Assembly: GCF_002387245.1 (NCBI RefSeq)
Contig: NZ_DGLD01000019.1
Location: 62,001-126,000 of the forward strand
Direction: 5' to 3'
Source: Brevundimonas sp. UBA4553
Lineage (GTDB): Bacteria > Pseudomonadota > Alphaproteobacteria > Caulobacterales > Caulobacteraceae
Length of the DNA stretch: 64,000 bases
Made by a program: the position numbers and the translations under genes. Numbering within the stretch: position 1 is the stretch's first letter; every line of letters starts with the position of its first letter. Shown here in pieces: positions 24,339-32,872 of this stretch. The notes below the pieces were generated by a model. It was not told where the DNA came from. It ran no database searches and worked only from the letters and a program-made list of their open reading frames with translations.

Positions 24339-24809
24339 ATGGCGGGCATGACGCACTATACCGACAGCCTGTCCCAGCTCGGCGCCCAGACCGCCGCCCC
24401 GACCAACCCGGAAGAGGCGGTGCTGGAACGCGTGCCCAATCCGCACGCCGACACGCTTTATGTGGCGCGCTTCACCGCGCCCGAGTTCACCAGCCTGTGC
24501 CCGGTGACGGGCCAGCCCGACTTCGCCCACATCGTCATCGACTATGTGCCGGGCGACTGGCTGGTCGAGTCCAAGAGCCTGAAGCTGTACCTGACCAGCT
24601 TCCGCAACCACGGCGCCTTCCACGAGGACTGCACCGTCGCCATCGGCAAGCGCCTGGCCGACCTGCTGCAACCAAAATGGCTGCGCATCGGCGGCTACTG
24701 GTACCCGCGCGGCGGCATCCCCATCGACGTCTTCTGGCAAACCGGCGCCCCCATCGAAGGCGTCTGGCTGCCGGATCAGGGGGTGGCGACCTATCGCGGG
24801 CGGGGGTGA
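24339..24809 (+). CDS. queF: NADPH-dependent 7-cyano-7-deazaguanine reductase QueF
   Basis: A single-domain (type I, YkvM-like) QueF of 156 residues. The nucleophilic Cys54 lies in SLCPVTGQPD, and the family motif ESKSLKLYLTSFRNHGAFHE supplies the glutamate that binds the preQ0 base. It reduces the nitrile preQ0 to the amine preQ1 in queuosine tRNA modification. The first ATG at 24339 (MAGMTHYTD) and one at 24348 are both possible. None of the other queuosine genes is in the window. Confidence 0.94.
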   Translation: MAGMTHYTDSLSQLGAQTAAPTNPEEAVLERVPNPHADTLYVARFTAPEFTSLCPVTGQPDFAHIVIDYVPGDWLVESKSLKLYLTSFRNHGAFHEDCTVAIGKRLADLLQPKWLRIGGYWYPRGGIPIDVFWQTGAPIEGVWLPDQGVATYRGRG

Positions 24810-24869
24810 GGGGGCTTCGCTGTTTCAGAGTGTTCGAAGTAATGCCTATCGTCGATCTATATTCGGCGA

Positions 24870-25775
24870 ATGAAAAGACCGATTCCTGGCCAGAAGCATC
24901 ATTGGTTTCCCAAGGCCATGGCGAAGGCGTGGGTGGATTCAGAAGGCCTAGTCTCGCGTACAAATAGTCGAGGCCTCACCAGCCGGAAGCACCCCAGCGC
25001 TATCGGGTATTCCCCTGACCACCACAACATCCTGTCGGACGGTGGTAGCCCGTGGGATGCGACATTCGAGCCAGATTTCGATACGGCAGATAACGCATTT
25101 CCTCGAGTGATCGAGTGGTTGACTGCAATCGCAGATGCCCACCCTAGTGGTGCTCGGATCAGCCCAGTTACCATTTCGTCTGCTATGCGTGCGTCGCTCG
25201 CGGAATGCTTGGCGTCGTTGGTCGTTCGGAGTCCAAGACTTCGTTATCTTTCCGAAAAGCACGTCGCCGAATTTCAGCTTCAGACAATTGGCTTCGAGGA
25301 GCCTCGTAATCTTCACCAAACTGCGGGTGAAAATCTGAGGCGCTGCCAAGAGCCGTTCGCACGAGATATCCGAACTGGAGGGAAGTTTGCTTTCCTGATC
25401 ACACAGGAAGATCGTTTCGTGTTCGGGGATGGCTTCATGTCAAATATCAACCCGACTCCAGATCGGGGGTTGAATCCGATGGCTGTTACGGCCTTCACGC
25501 CACGGGTTGCGGTGCTTTGGTTTAGTCCGATGCAATACCCATTATACCCAGAAGGTGTGACGATTTCAGTGTCGAAGAACGAAGTGGAAACGTTCAACGA
25601 CATCGTTCAGATTTATGCCAAGGACAGTCTTTTCCATTTAGGAAGTCCCCCAAAGCTTCACGAGGCTTTCCTACACAAGCAACATTACATTGTGACCTCC
25701 GAAGGTGCCAATCATTGCGCGCCCTTGGTGGAAGGTTGGAAATACGAAGCGCTTCAAGTTCGAGAGTGCCGATGA
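24870..25775 (+). CDS. DUF4238-like accessory protein of lower GC content
   Basis: A protein of 301 residues starting KRPIPGQKHHWFPKAMAKAW. The initial xxHHW(V/F)PK pattern followed by LVSRTNSRGLTSR resembles the start of DUF4238 proteins (usually QHYVPKxYLR), which are found in islands and whose function is unknown. A second block, AFLITQEDRFVFGDGFMSN and TAFTPRVAVLWFSPMQYPLYP, also matches that family's general layout. The gene uses many A/T-ending codons and is visibly less GC-rich than its neighbours, so it was probably acquired recently. No mobility gene is adjacent. Confidence 0.6.
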   Translation: MKRPIPGQKHHWFPKAMAKAWVDSEGLVSRTNSRGLTSRKHPSAIGYSPDHHNILSDGGSPWDATFEPDFDTADNAFPRVIEWLTAIADAHPSGARISPVTISSAMRASLAECLASLVVRSPRLRYLSEKHVAEFQLQTIGFEEPRNLHQTAGENLRRCQEPFARDIRTGGKFAFLITQEDRFVFGDGFMSNINPTPDRGLNPMAVTAFTPRVAVLWFSPMQYPLYPEGVTISVSKNEVETFNDIVQIYAKDSLFHLGSPPKLHEAFLHKQHYIVTSEGANHCAPLVEGWKYEALQVRECR

Positions 25776-25864
25776 GGCACTTTTTGACGCAACCCGGGGA
25801 TTTGGCTTGGAAGTCTGACAAGCTCACCCTCATCTCGCACCGTCATTTCTCTTAGCCTCCGCCC

Positions 25865-26740
25865 ATGACCCCATCCTCCCGTCTCCCGCTCGAAGCCTGG
25901 GGCCGTCGTCTGATGACCCGCGCGGAGGCGTGGGCGGATCGGGGGCGGTGGCGGGGGTATGTCTATGAGTTCCTGTGGTTCGGGCTGAAGCAGGGGTGGG
26001 CCTGTCTGTTCGGCGGGGCCATGCTGGGGCTGCTGGTGGGAACGCATCTGCTGTGGCCGGTCGTCTGGCCGGAAGGCGGGGCGCCGCTGTCGCGCTACGA
26101 CTTTCTGGTGGTCGGGGCGCTGGTAATTCAGGGGCTGATGCTGGCCTTCAGGCTGGAGAGCTGGGAGGAGGCGCGGGTCATCTTCCTGTTCCACATCGCC
26201 GGGACGATCATGGAGCTGTTCAAGACGCATCACGGGTCGTGGATCTATCCCGAGGACTCGCTGTTGCGGATCGGGGCGGTGCCGCTGTTCTCGGGCTTCA
26301 TGTATGCGGCGGTGGGCAGCTATATCGCGCGGGTGCAGCGCATCTTCCATATCCGGGTGCGGAACTATCCGCCGCTGTGGACGACCTGGGTTCTGGCGGC
26401 GGCCATCTATGTCAACTTCTTCGCCCATCACTGGCTGCCGGACGTGCGGATCGCGCTGTTCGCGGCGACGGTGCTGCTGTTCGGGCGGGGCTGGTTCTAC
26501 TTCACCGCGGACCGGCGGCGACGGGGGATGCCGCTGCTGCTGGGCTATGGGCTGGTGGCCCTGTTCATCTGGTTCGCCGAGAACCTGGGGACGTTCGCGC
26601 GGGCCTGGGTCTATCCGGGGCAGAGCGATGGCTGGGAGATGGTCAGCCTGAACAAGCTGGGGGCGTGGTTCCTGCTGATGATCATCTCCGTGGTGCTGGT
26701 GTCGCTGGTGCACCGGCCGGAGGAGGAGCCAAGGGGGTGA
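25865..26740 (+). CDS. DUF817 family integral membrane protein
   Basis: A protein of 291 residues with about seven to eight hydrophobic segments. Conserved-looking blocks are YEFLWFGLKQGWACLFGGAML, GTIMELFKTHHGSWIYPED, LFSGFMYAAVGSYIARVQR and NFFAHHWLPDVR, matching DUF817. The polar residues His, Glu and Asp inside membrane segments would fit an enzyme or transporter, but none has been assigned. It is a stand-alone gene, followed by a small REP-like hairpin. Confidence 0.82.
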   Translation: MTPSSRLPLEAWGRRLMTRAEAWADRGRWRGYVYEFLWFGLKQGWACLFGGAMLGLLVGTHLLWPVVWPEGGAPLSRYDFLVVGALVIQGLMLAFRLESWEEARVIFLFHIAGTIMELFKTHHGSWIYPEDSLLRIGAVPLFSGFMYAAVGSYIARVQRIFHIRVRNYPPLWTTWVLAAAIYVNFFAHHWLPDVRIALFAATVLLFGRGWFYFTADRRRRGMPLLLGYGLVALFIWFAENLGTFARAWVYPGQSDGWEMVSLNKLGAWFLLMIISVVLVSLVHRPEEEPRG

Positions 26741-26744
26741 GCGT

Positions 26745-26767
26745 CCTTCTCCCGCAAGGGGAGAAGG
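26745..26767. repeat. REP-like hairpin element
   Basis: The palindrome CCTTCTCCCGC-AAG-GGGAGAAGG is one half of the element seen twice in inverted orientation at 30820-30959. It lies between convergent DUF817 and nitroreductase genes and may also act as a terminator. Confidence 0.65.
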
Positions 26768-26773
26768 AAGAGG

Positions 26774-27370
26774 TTATGCTCGCCGCTCGACCTTGTGGGC
26801 CATGTTGGGGCGGGGGCGTTCCAGCGGGGCTTCGGTCAGGGTTCCGAGGTGGATGAAGCCGGCGATGGTCTCGCCGTCCTGAACGCCGAACAGGGCGACG
26901 GCGGCGGGGTCGTAGGTGTACCAGTCGGTGATCCAGCTGGCTGAATAGCCTAGGGCGTCGGCGGCGTGTTCGATGTTCATGCAGACGGCGCCGGCGGACA
27001 GTTGCTGCTCCCAGACCGGGACCTTGTGGCCCTGGATCGGGGTCGAGACGACCATGATGGTCAGGGGCGGATTGGCCAGCTTGGCCAGGACGGCCAGGTC
27101 CTTGTCGATGCGGCTCTGGGTTTCGGCCAGGGCCGCGAGGGCCTCAGACAGGTCAGCGCGGCTCTGTGGGCCCAGCACCACGAAGCGCCAGGGAAAGAGC
27201 TTGCCGTGGTCCGGAGTGCGGGCGCCGAGATGCAGGATCTGCTCGACCTCGGCCTCGGACGGGCCGGGGGCGGCGAGAAGCTGGGCCGAGGCCGAGCGGC
27301 GGTTCGCCAGACGGGTCAGCATCTCATCCGAACGGACGGGCAGGGGCAGGGCGGCGTTGAGATCGGTCAT
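26774..27370 (-). CDS. Nitroreductase family protein (YdjA-like)
   Basis: An FMN-dependent nitroreductase-fold protein of 198 residues. LANRRSASAQLLAAPGPSEAEVEQIL is the N-terminal phosphate-binding block, ARTPDHGKLFPWRFVVLG the characteristic TPDHG-xx-PWRF motif of the YdjA subgroup, and NIEHAADALGYSASWITDW the FMN-site block. It would form dimers and reduce nitro- or quinone-type compounds with NAD(P)H. The physiological substrate is unknown. It is divergent from the NUDIX gene at 27416. Confidence 0.88.
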   Translation of the reverse strand: MTDLNAALPLPVRSDEMLTRLANRRSASAQLLAAPGPSEAEVEQILHLGARTPDHGKLFPWRFVVLGPQSRADLSEALAALAETQSRIDKDLAVLAKLANPPLTIMVVSTPIQGHKVPVWEQQLSAGAVCMNIEHAADALGYSASWITDWYTYDPAAVALFGVQDGETIAGFIHLGTLTEAPLERPRPNMAHKVERRA

Positions 27371-27415
27371 GCCGTCTAGCTAGGATTTCGTCGCGCCCGG
27401 CGCCATAGCGGAGGG

Positions 27416-28045
27416 ATGCACGATATTCCCGACATCAAGCCCCGCTGGGCCGAGGACCTGCCCGAGCCGCCGAAATGGCGGAGCCACGGGGACAGCCTGC
27501 TGGTGGACACGCCGTGGATGCAGGTGACGCGCCACCCCGCCACGGCGCCGACCGGGGCGGAGGCCGACTATCAGGTGGTGCGGCCGAAGAATGTGGGCAC
27601 CGGGGTCCTGCCGCTGCATGACGACGGGACGGTGACGCTGGTGGGGCAGCATCGCTTCGCCCTGATGCGCTATTCCTGGGAGATGCCGGAGGGCGGGGCG
27701 CCGATGGATGAAGATCCCTTCGACGCCGTGCGTCGCGAACTGGCGGAAGAGGCGGGGCTGGCCGCCGCGCACTGGCGTGCGGCGCTGGACGTGGACCTGT
27801 CGAATTCCATCACCGACGAGCGGGCCATGACCTGGGTGGCCTGGGGATTGAGCGCGGTTCCGGTCGATCCGGACCCGACCGAGGTGATCGTCGTGGCGCG
27901 CGTGCCGTTCCGCGACCTGCTGGCCGAGATCGAGCGCGGAGCGGTGCGCGACGGCCTGACGGTGGCGACGGCCTATCGCGCCTACCATATGGCCCGGGAA
28001 GGCGAACTGCCCGCCGCGCTGGCGCAGGCCTTGCTGCGGGCGTAG
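27416..28045 (+). CDS. NUDIX hydrolase (ADP-ribose pyrophosphatase-like)
   Basis: A protein of 209 residues with a complete NUDIX box: GGAPMDEDPFDAVRRELAEEAGL, where the EE pair and the REL arginine are the metal and catalytic positions. The first 60 residues (WRSHGDSLLVDTPWMQVTRHPA) resemble the dimerising N-terminal strands of ADP-ribose pyrophosphatases. The preferred substrate is not certain. It lies 26 bases upstream of cysE, in the same direction, so the two may share a transcript. Confidence 0.83.
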   Translation: MHDIPDIKPRWAEDLPEPPKWRSHGDSLLVDTPWMQVTRHPATAPTGAEADYQVVRPKNVGTGVLPLHDDGTVTLVGQHRFALMRYSWEMPEGGAPMDEDPFDAVRRELAEEAGLAAAHWRAALDVDLSNSITDERAMTWVAWGLSAVPVDPDPTEVIVVARVPFRDLLAEIERGAVRDGLTVATAYRAYHMAREGELPAALAQALLRA

Positions 28046-28071
28046 GATCGCCGACTGAGAACGGAGGGCCG

Positions 28072-28893
28072 ATGGCCAAGCTGGAAATCGTGCCGCAACA
28101 TCCCGACCTGTGGGCGCAACTGCGCGCCGCAGCCGAGGACGCCGCGCGCGAGGAGCCGCGTCTGGCCTCGCAGCTGAACGCCGTGGTTCTGGCGCACGAC
28201 GATCTTGCGGGCGCGCTGAGCTTCCAGATCGCGCGCAAGCTGGGCGACGCCGAGCTGGCGGCCATGTCGCTGCGCGAGGTGGCCCTGTCGGCATTTGCAG
28301 CCGATCCCGGCATCCTGGCGGCGGCGGAAGCCGATCTGAAGGCGGTGCAGGACCGCGATCCGGCGATCCGGTCGCTGCTGCAGCCCTTCATGTACTTCAA
28401 GGGGTTCCAGGCGCTTCAGGCCTGGCGCGTGGCCCATTGGCTGTGGGGACAGGGGCGCGACACCCTGGCCTTCCACTTCCAGAGCCGAATTTCGGAGCTG
28501 TTCCAGCTGGACATCCATCCGGCGGCGCGGATCGGCTCGGGCGTCTTCGTCGACCACGGCACCGGCATCGTCATCGGCGAGACGGCGGTGGTCGGCGACG
28601 AGGTGTCCATGCTCCACGCCGTGACCCTGGGCGGGACCGGCGCCGAGCGCGGCGACCGCCATCCCAAGATCGGGCGCGGGGTTCTGCTGGGCGCCGGGGC
28701 CAAGGTGCTGGGCAATATCGTGATCGGCGACTACGCCAAGGTGGCCTCGGGGTCGGTGGTGCTGAAGCCGGTGCCGGCGGGCTGCACCGTCGCCGGGGTG
28801 CCGGCCCGGGTCGTGGCCTGCCCGACCGATGCGACGCCCGCCCGGACCATGGACCACACCCTGGCCGACATCGCCTATGACTACGTGATCTGA
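28072..28893 (+). CDS. cysE: Serine O-acetyltransferase
   Basis: A protein of 273 residues. The N-terminal helical domain (LRAAAEDAAREEPRLASQLNAVVL) is that of CysE, and the C-terminal half is a left-handed beta-helix of hexapeptide repeats, with catalytic His/Asp in SGVFVDHGTGIVIGETAVVG and MLHAVTLGGTG. It transfers acetyl from acetyl-CoA to serine, the first step of cysteine synthesis, and normally binds cysteine synthase through a C-terminal isoleucine; this protein ends YDYVI, which fits. The Cys feedback site is not visible from sequence alone. Confidence 0.94.
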   Translation: MAKLEIVPQHPDLWAQLRAAAEDAAREEPRLASQLNAVVLAHDDLAGALSFQIARKLGDAELAAMSLREVALSAFAADPGILAAAEADLKAVQDRDPAIRSLLQPFMYFKGFQALQAWRVAHWLWGQGRDTLAFHFQSRISELFQLDIHPAARIGSGVFVDHGTGIVIGETAVVGDEVSMLHAVTLGGTGAERGDRHPKIGRGVLLGAGAKVLGNIVIGDYAKVASGSVVLKPVPAGCTVAGVPARVVACPTDATPARTMDHTLADIAYDYVI

Positions 28894-28986
28894 GGCCCTC
28901 GCCTGTGGACGCCCGATACGCGGGCTTCCCATGCGGCGGCGTGTTCTTTAGGTTCCGCCGTCAACGACACCAACGAGGCTACCCCC

Positions 28987-29196
28987 GTGAAAGAATCTGA
29001 TCTGAAGCGCGTCGAGACGCACCTGAAGCGCACCTTCAACCACGGCGGCATCAAGGTGAAGGCCCGCAAGGTCGCCGATTCCGCCGAAGTCTATGTCGAT
29101 GACGAGTTCATCGGCGTGGTGTTCGAGGACGAAGACGAAGCCGGATCGTTCATGTTCGAGATGGCGATCCTGGCGGAAGACCTGCCGCAGGACTGA
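28987..29196 (+). CDS. DUF3126 family protein
   Basis: A protein of 69 residues, acidic in its second half: MKESDLKRVETHLKRTFNHGG, KVKARKVADSAEVYVDDEFIGVVFEDEDE and FMFEMAILAEDLPQD. This matches DUF3126, a small family restricted to Alphaproteobacteria with no assigned role. A GTG at 28987 is the start. It is followed by a strong terminator. Confidence 0.85.
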   Translation: MKESDLKRVETHLKRTFNHGGIKVKARKVADSAEVYVDDEFIGVVFEDEDEAGSFMFEMAILAEDLPQD

Positions 29197-29233
29197 GGCC
29201 GGTTCTCCAGAGACTTCTGGGAACCACGCAATG

Positions 29234-29266
29234 AAAAGGCCGGAGGGGGCAACCCCTCCGGCCTTT
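29234..29266. terminator. Bidirectional terminator after the DUF3126 gene
   Basis: A 14-bp stem (AAAGGCCGGAGGGG / CCCCTCCGGCCTTT) with a short GCAA loop, A-rich on the left and T-rich on the right. It separates the convergent DUF3126 and Lys/Ala-rich genes. Confidence 0.9.
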
Positions 29267-29290
29267 GTCGTTTCAGGTCCTGAGCGCGCC

Positions 29291-29866
29291 TTAGAGGCCG
29301 AACAGGCGGGCGAAGAAGCCCTTCTTCTTTTCAGGCTGAGGCGCCGCAGCGACGGGCGCGGGCTGCGGTGCAGCGGGCTTGGGAGCCTCCACCGGCTTGG
29401 GCGCCGGAGCGGGAGCCGCAGCGACCGGAGCCGGGGCGACGGCGGGCTTGGGCGCTTCGACCGGCTTGGCGGCGGCCTTCGGCGTCGCCGGTTTAGGGGC
29501 GGCGGCCTTCTTGGGGGCGGCGGGTTTGGCGGCCGTCGATTTCGCGGCGGTCTTGGCCGGAGCCGTTTCTGGCTTGGCGGCCTTGGGCGAGGCGGCGGTG
29601 CTCTTTACCGCGGCGGCCTTTGCAGCCGGCTTGGCGACGGCCTTCGGCGCAGCCTTGGCGGCGGGCTTGGCCGTGGCCTTGGGAGCGGCGGCCTTCACCG
29701 CGGGCTTGGCGGGCGCCGCCTTGGGCGCGGCGGCTTTCGGCGCGGCCTTCGGTTTTGCAGCGGCCTTAGGCGCCGCAGCGCTCGACTTTGCCGCCGGTTT
29801 CGGCTTGGAAGCGGCAGGCGCCGCTTTCGGCGCAGCAGATTTCGACTCAGACGGTGCTTTAGCCAT
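29291..29866 (-). CDS. Lys/Ala/Pro-rich low-complexity protein
   Basis: A protein of 191 residues built almost entirely of Ala, Lys and Pro in degenerate repeats such as AAPKAAAKPKAAPKA and KPAAKAAPKAVAKPAAK, resembling the histone H1-like tails of bacterial nucleoid proteins. The last 14 residues change character: PEKKKGFFARLFGL, a basic amphipathic helix that could insert into a membrane surface. DNA binding is inferred from composition only. The real start is probably the ATG at 29866 (MAKAPSES). It is divergent from prmA. Confidence 0.7.
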   Translation of the reverse strand: MAKAPSESKSAAPKAAPAASKPKPAAKSSAAAPKAAAKPKAAPKAAAPKAAPAKPAVKAAAPKATAKPAAKAAPKAVAKPAAKAAAVKSTAASPKAAKPETAPAKTAAKSTAAKPAAPKKAAAPKPATPKAAAKPVEAPKPAVAPAPVAAAPAPAPKPVEAPKPAAPQPAPVAAAPQPEKKKGFFARLFGL

Positions 29867-29948
29867 GGATACCCCGACCCCTAAATGGACACGGGCATTC
29901 CGCACGCCCGCACTCGTTGCGATTCGTCATCATAACGGTGTTTGAGAA

Positions 29949-30815
29949 ATGTCCGAGTCCGCTCTTCAGGTAATCGCACGCGGCGAGCGCGAAGCCGCCG
30001 AGACCGCCGCCGCCGCGATCGACGCCAATCCCCTGCTGGAAGGCGCGACCTACTCGATCCTGGAAGAGGACGAGGACAAGGGCGTTTGGCGCATCGACGC
30101 CTTTCCCACGACGGAAGCGGAGGCCGAGGGCATCGCCGAGACCCTGCGCGCGACGCCGGGCCTGGAGGTGATCGTCGAGAAGCTGGCTGACGCCGACTGG
30201 CTGGCCATGAGCCTGTCCGGCCTGCCGCCGGTCGAGGCGGGACGCTTCTTCGTCTATGGCGCACACGATCAGGGCAAGATCCCCGAAGGCCGGATCAACT
30301 TGAAGATCGACGCGGGCGCCGCTTTCGGCACCGGCCACCATGGGACGACGGTCGGTTGTCTGGAAGCCTTCGACAATTTGCTGGCGACCGAGAGCTTCGA
30401 GAAGGTGCTGGACGTCGGCTGCGGCACGGGCGTGCTGGCCATCGCCGCGGCGAAGACGGGTTCGCCCATCGCGGTCGGCACCGACATCGACGAGCCCTCG
30501 GCCCGCATCGCCAACGAGAACGCCCAGATCAATGACGCCACCTGCGAGTTTTATTTCGCGGACGGTCTGAGCGACGCGCGCATCGCCCAGCACGCGCCCT
30601 ACGACCTGGTCTTCGCCAACATCCTGGCCGCGCCCCTGGTGTTTCTGGCGCCCGAAATCGGCCAGGCGCTGAGGTCGGGCGGGGTGGCTATCCTGTCGGG
30701 TCTGTTGCGCACGCAGGAGGAGCGGGTGCTGGAAGCCTATCTGCCGCTGGGCTTCGTGGTCGAGCAGACCATCCATCACGATGCCTGGACGGCGCTGCAG
30801 CTGCGCAAGAAGTAA
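29949..30815 (+). CDS. prmA: Ribosomal protein L11 methyltransferase
   Basis: A protein of 288 residues. The N-terminal substrate-recognition domain has about 100 residues, and the class I SAM-binding domain is VLDVGCGTGVLAIAAAKTG, with the PrmA-specific GAAFGTGHHGTTVGCLEAFD just before it and VFANILAAPLVFLAPEIG holding the NxL-type active-site loop. It trimethylates lysines and the N-terminus of L11. The start MSESALQV at 29949 is well placed. Two REP-like elements follow. Confidence 0.94.
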   Translation: MSESALQVIARGEREAAETAAAAIDANPLLEGATYSILEEDEDKGVWRIDAFPTTEAEAEGIAETLRATPGLEVIVEKLADADWLAMSLSGLPPVEAGRFFVYGAHDQGKIPEGRINLKIDAGAAFGTGHHGTTVGCLEAFDNLLATESFEKVLDVGCGTGVLAIAAAKTGSPIAVGTDIDEPSARIANENAQINDATCEFYFADGLSDARIAQHAPYDLVFANILAAPLVFLAPEIGQALRSGGVAILSGLLRTQEERVLEAYLPLGFVVEQTIHHDAWTALQLRKK

Positions 30816-30819
30816 TTTT

Positions 30820-30959
30820 CCTTCTCCCTTGCGGGAGAAGGTGGCTCGCGAAGCGAGACGGATGAGGGTTGCGGGACATTGAAAGTATCGCAGCCCTTCT
30901 TGCATTGAGATACCCCTCATCCGCCCCTTCGGGGCGCCTTCTCCCGCAAGGGGAGAAGG
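30820..30959. repeat. Pair of inverted REP-like elements
   Basis: The element at 30820-30869 (CCTTCTCCCTTGCGGGAGAAGG, then a short spacer and GACGGATGAGGGT) is matched in reverse by the one at 30911-30959 (ACCCCTCATCCGCC, then CCTTCTCCCGC-AAG-GGGAGAAGG). Each carries its own hairpin. They fill the space between prmA and the aminopeptidase gene and are related to the element at 26745. Confidence 0.8.
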
Positions 30960-30974
30960 GTGTAAGGACCCCTC

Positions 30975-32801
30975 ATGCGCCAGACATTCGACGAAACCAC
31001 CGATCCGTCCTTCGGGGCCAAGCACCTGCCTCTGCTTCGCGCCGAGATGGTCAAGCAGGGCCTCGACGGTCTGCTGGTCCCGCACGAGGACGAGCATCAG
31101 AACGAATACCTGCCCGACGCCAGCGAGCGTCTGGCCTGGGTCAGCGGCTTCACCGGTTCGGCCGGGGCGGGCGTGGTGCTGATGGACCGGGCGGCGGTCT
31201 TCGTCGACGGCCGCTACACGGTTCAGGCCAAGGCCCAGACGGACGCTGCCCTGTTCGAGCGGGTGGAGCTGAACAGGCTGGCCGCCTGGCTGGAAGGCCT
31301 GAGCGCCGGTTCGGTGATCGGTTATGACCCGCGCCTGCACAGCCCCGACGCCCTGGCGACCCTGCGCGCGGCGGTCGAGAAGGCCGGAGCGACGCTGAAG
31401 GCGGTGGAGCCCAACCCCATCGATCTGGCCTGGGGCGACGCCCGTCCCGCCCAGCCGCAAGCGCCCGTCGTGCCGCACGAGGACCGCTATTCCGGCGAGG
31501 CCGCTGCGTCCAAGCGCGCAAGTATCGGCCAGGCTATCGCCGCCAAGGGCGCCGACGTGGCCGTACTGACCTCGCCGTCCTCGCTGGCCTGGCTATTCAA
31601 CATTCGCGGCGGAGACGTGATCCGCACGCCTCTGCCGCTGGGGCAGGCGGTGGTGAAGGCTGACGGGACCGCCAAGGTCTTCCTCGACCCCGCCAAGATC
31701 ACCAACGAACTGCCCGGCTGGCTGGGCGACGCCGTGATGCTGGAGGCGCCCGAGGCGCTGCCGGCCGCGCTGGACGCCCTGTCGGGTCAGAAGGTGCTGA
31801 TCGACCCTGCCGTGTCCTCGGCCTGGTATTTCGACCGTCTGGAGGCTGCGGGCGCCGCCATTGTGCGCGGTATGGATCCCTGCGCCCTGCCGCGCGCCCA
31901 GAAGAATGACGTCGAGATCGAGGGCAGCCGTCAGGCGCACATCCGCGACGGCGCGGCCCTGACCCGCTTCCTGCACTGGGTGGACACGGTCGCGCAGAGG
32001 GAACTGCCGGACGAGCGGGCGGTGGTCGAGGCGCTGGAAGGGTTCCGCGAGGCGACAGGGATGCTGAAGGACCTGTCCTTCGACACCATCGCCGGGGTCG
32101 GGCCGAACGGCGCCCTGCCGCACTACAAGCCGGTCGGGGCCAAGATCCGGCCGATGGAGGCGGGCAGCCTGTTGCTGGTGGACGGCGGCGGTCAGTATCT
32201 GGACGGGACCACGGACGTGACCCGCACCATGGCCATAGGCGAGGGCACGGCCGATCAGCGCCGGATGTTCACCCTGGTCCTGAAGGGCCACATCGCCATG
32301 GCGGTGATCCGCTTCCCGGCCGGGACCTCCGGTCGCCAGCTGGACGCCATTGCGCGCCAGCCCCTGTGGAACGCGGGCTTCGACTTCGACCACGGCACGG
32401 GCCACGGCGTGGGGTCGTATCTCGGCGTCCACGAAGGACCGCAACGCATCGCCGGCTGGGGCACGGACCAGCCGCTGCTGACCGGCATGATCCTGTCGAA
32501 CGAGCCGGGCTACTACCGCGAGGGCGAGTGGGGCATCCGTATCGAGACCCTGCAGGTCGTGACGGCCCCGGCCCAGGTTCCGGGCGGCGAGCGGCCGATG
32601 CACGGCTTCGAACAACTGACCCTGGCGCCGCTGGACCGCCGCCTGATCGACCTCGCCCTGCTGACGGCGGACGAGCGGGCCTATGTCGACGCCTATCACG
32701 CCGAGGTTCTGGCCAAGGTCGGGCCGCTGCTGGCCGACGGTGTGCAGAAGGACGAGGCGGCTCTGGCCTGGCTGAGGGCGCAGACCGCGCCCTTGACCTG
32801 A
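30975..32801 (+). CDS. Xaa-Pro aminopeptidase (M24B)
   Basis: A protein of 608 residues, the three-domain long form of aminopeptidase P: two creatinase-N-like domains and the pita-bread M24 domain. Metal ligands are in SLLLVDGGGQYLDGTTDVTRT (two Asp), HGTGHGVGSYLGVHEGP (His) and MILSNEPGYYREGEWGIRIE (two Glu). It removes N-terminal residues preceding proline in the cytoplasm. Its length and the second creatinase-N domain fit the eukaryotic-like form common in Alphaproteobacteria. Confidence 0.93.
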   Translation: MRQTFDETTDPSFGAKHLPLLRAEMVKQGLDGLLVPHEDEHQNEYLPDASERLAWVSGFTGSAGAGVVLMDRAAVFVDGRYTVQAKAQTDAALFERVELNRLAAWLEGLSAGSVIGYDPRLHSPDALATLRAAVEKAGATLKAVEPNPIDLAWGDARPAQPQAPVVPHEDRYSGEAAASKRASIGQAIAAKGADVAVLTSPSSLAWLFNIRGGDVIRTPLPLGQAVVKADGTAKVFLDPAKITNELPGWLGDAVMLEAPEALPAALDALSGQKVLIDPAVSSAWYFDRLEAAGAAIVRGMDPCALPRAQKNDVEIEGSRQAHIRDGAALTRFLHWVDTVAQRELPDERAVVEALEGFREATGMLKDLSFDTIAGVGPNGALPHYKPVGAKIRPMEAGSLLLVDGGGQYLDGTTDVTRTMAIGEGTADQRRMFTLVLKGHIAMAVIRFPAGTSGRQLDAIARQPLWNAGFDFDHGTGHGVGSYLGVHEGPQRIAGWGTDQPLLTGMILSNEPGYYREGEWGIRIETLQVVTAPAQVPGGERPMHGFEQLTLAPLDRRLIDLALLTADERAYVDAYHAEVLAKVGPLLADGVQKDEAALAWLRAQTAPLT

Positions 32802-32872
32802 GGCGGGGCGGCGCCATCTGGTGAAGGTCGGCGCTGAAGCGTCGACCCCCTCACATCGGAAGGAAGGCGCTG

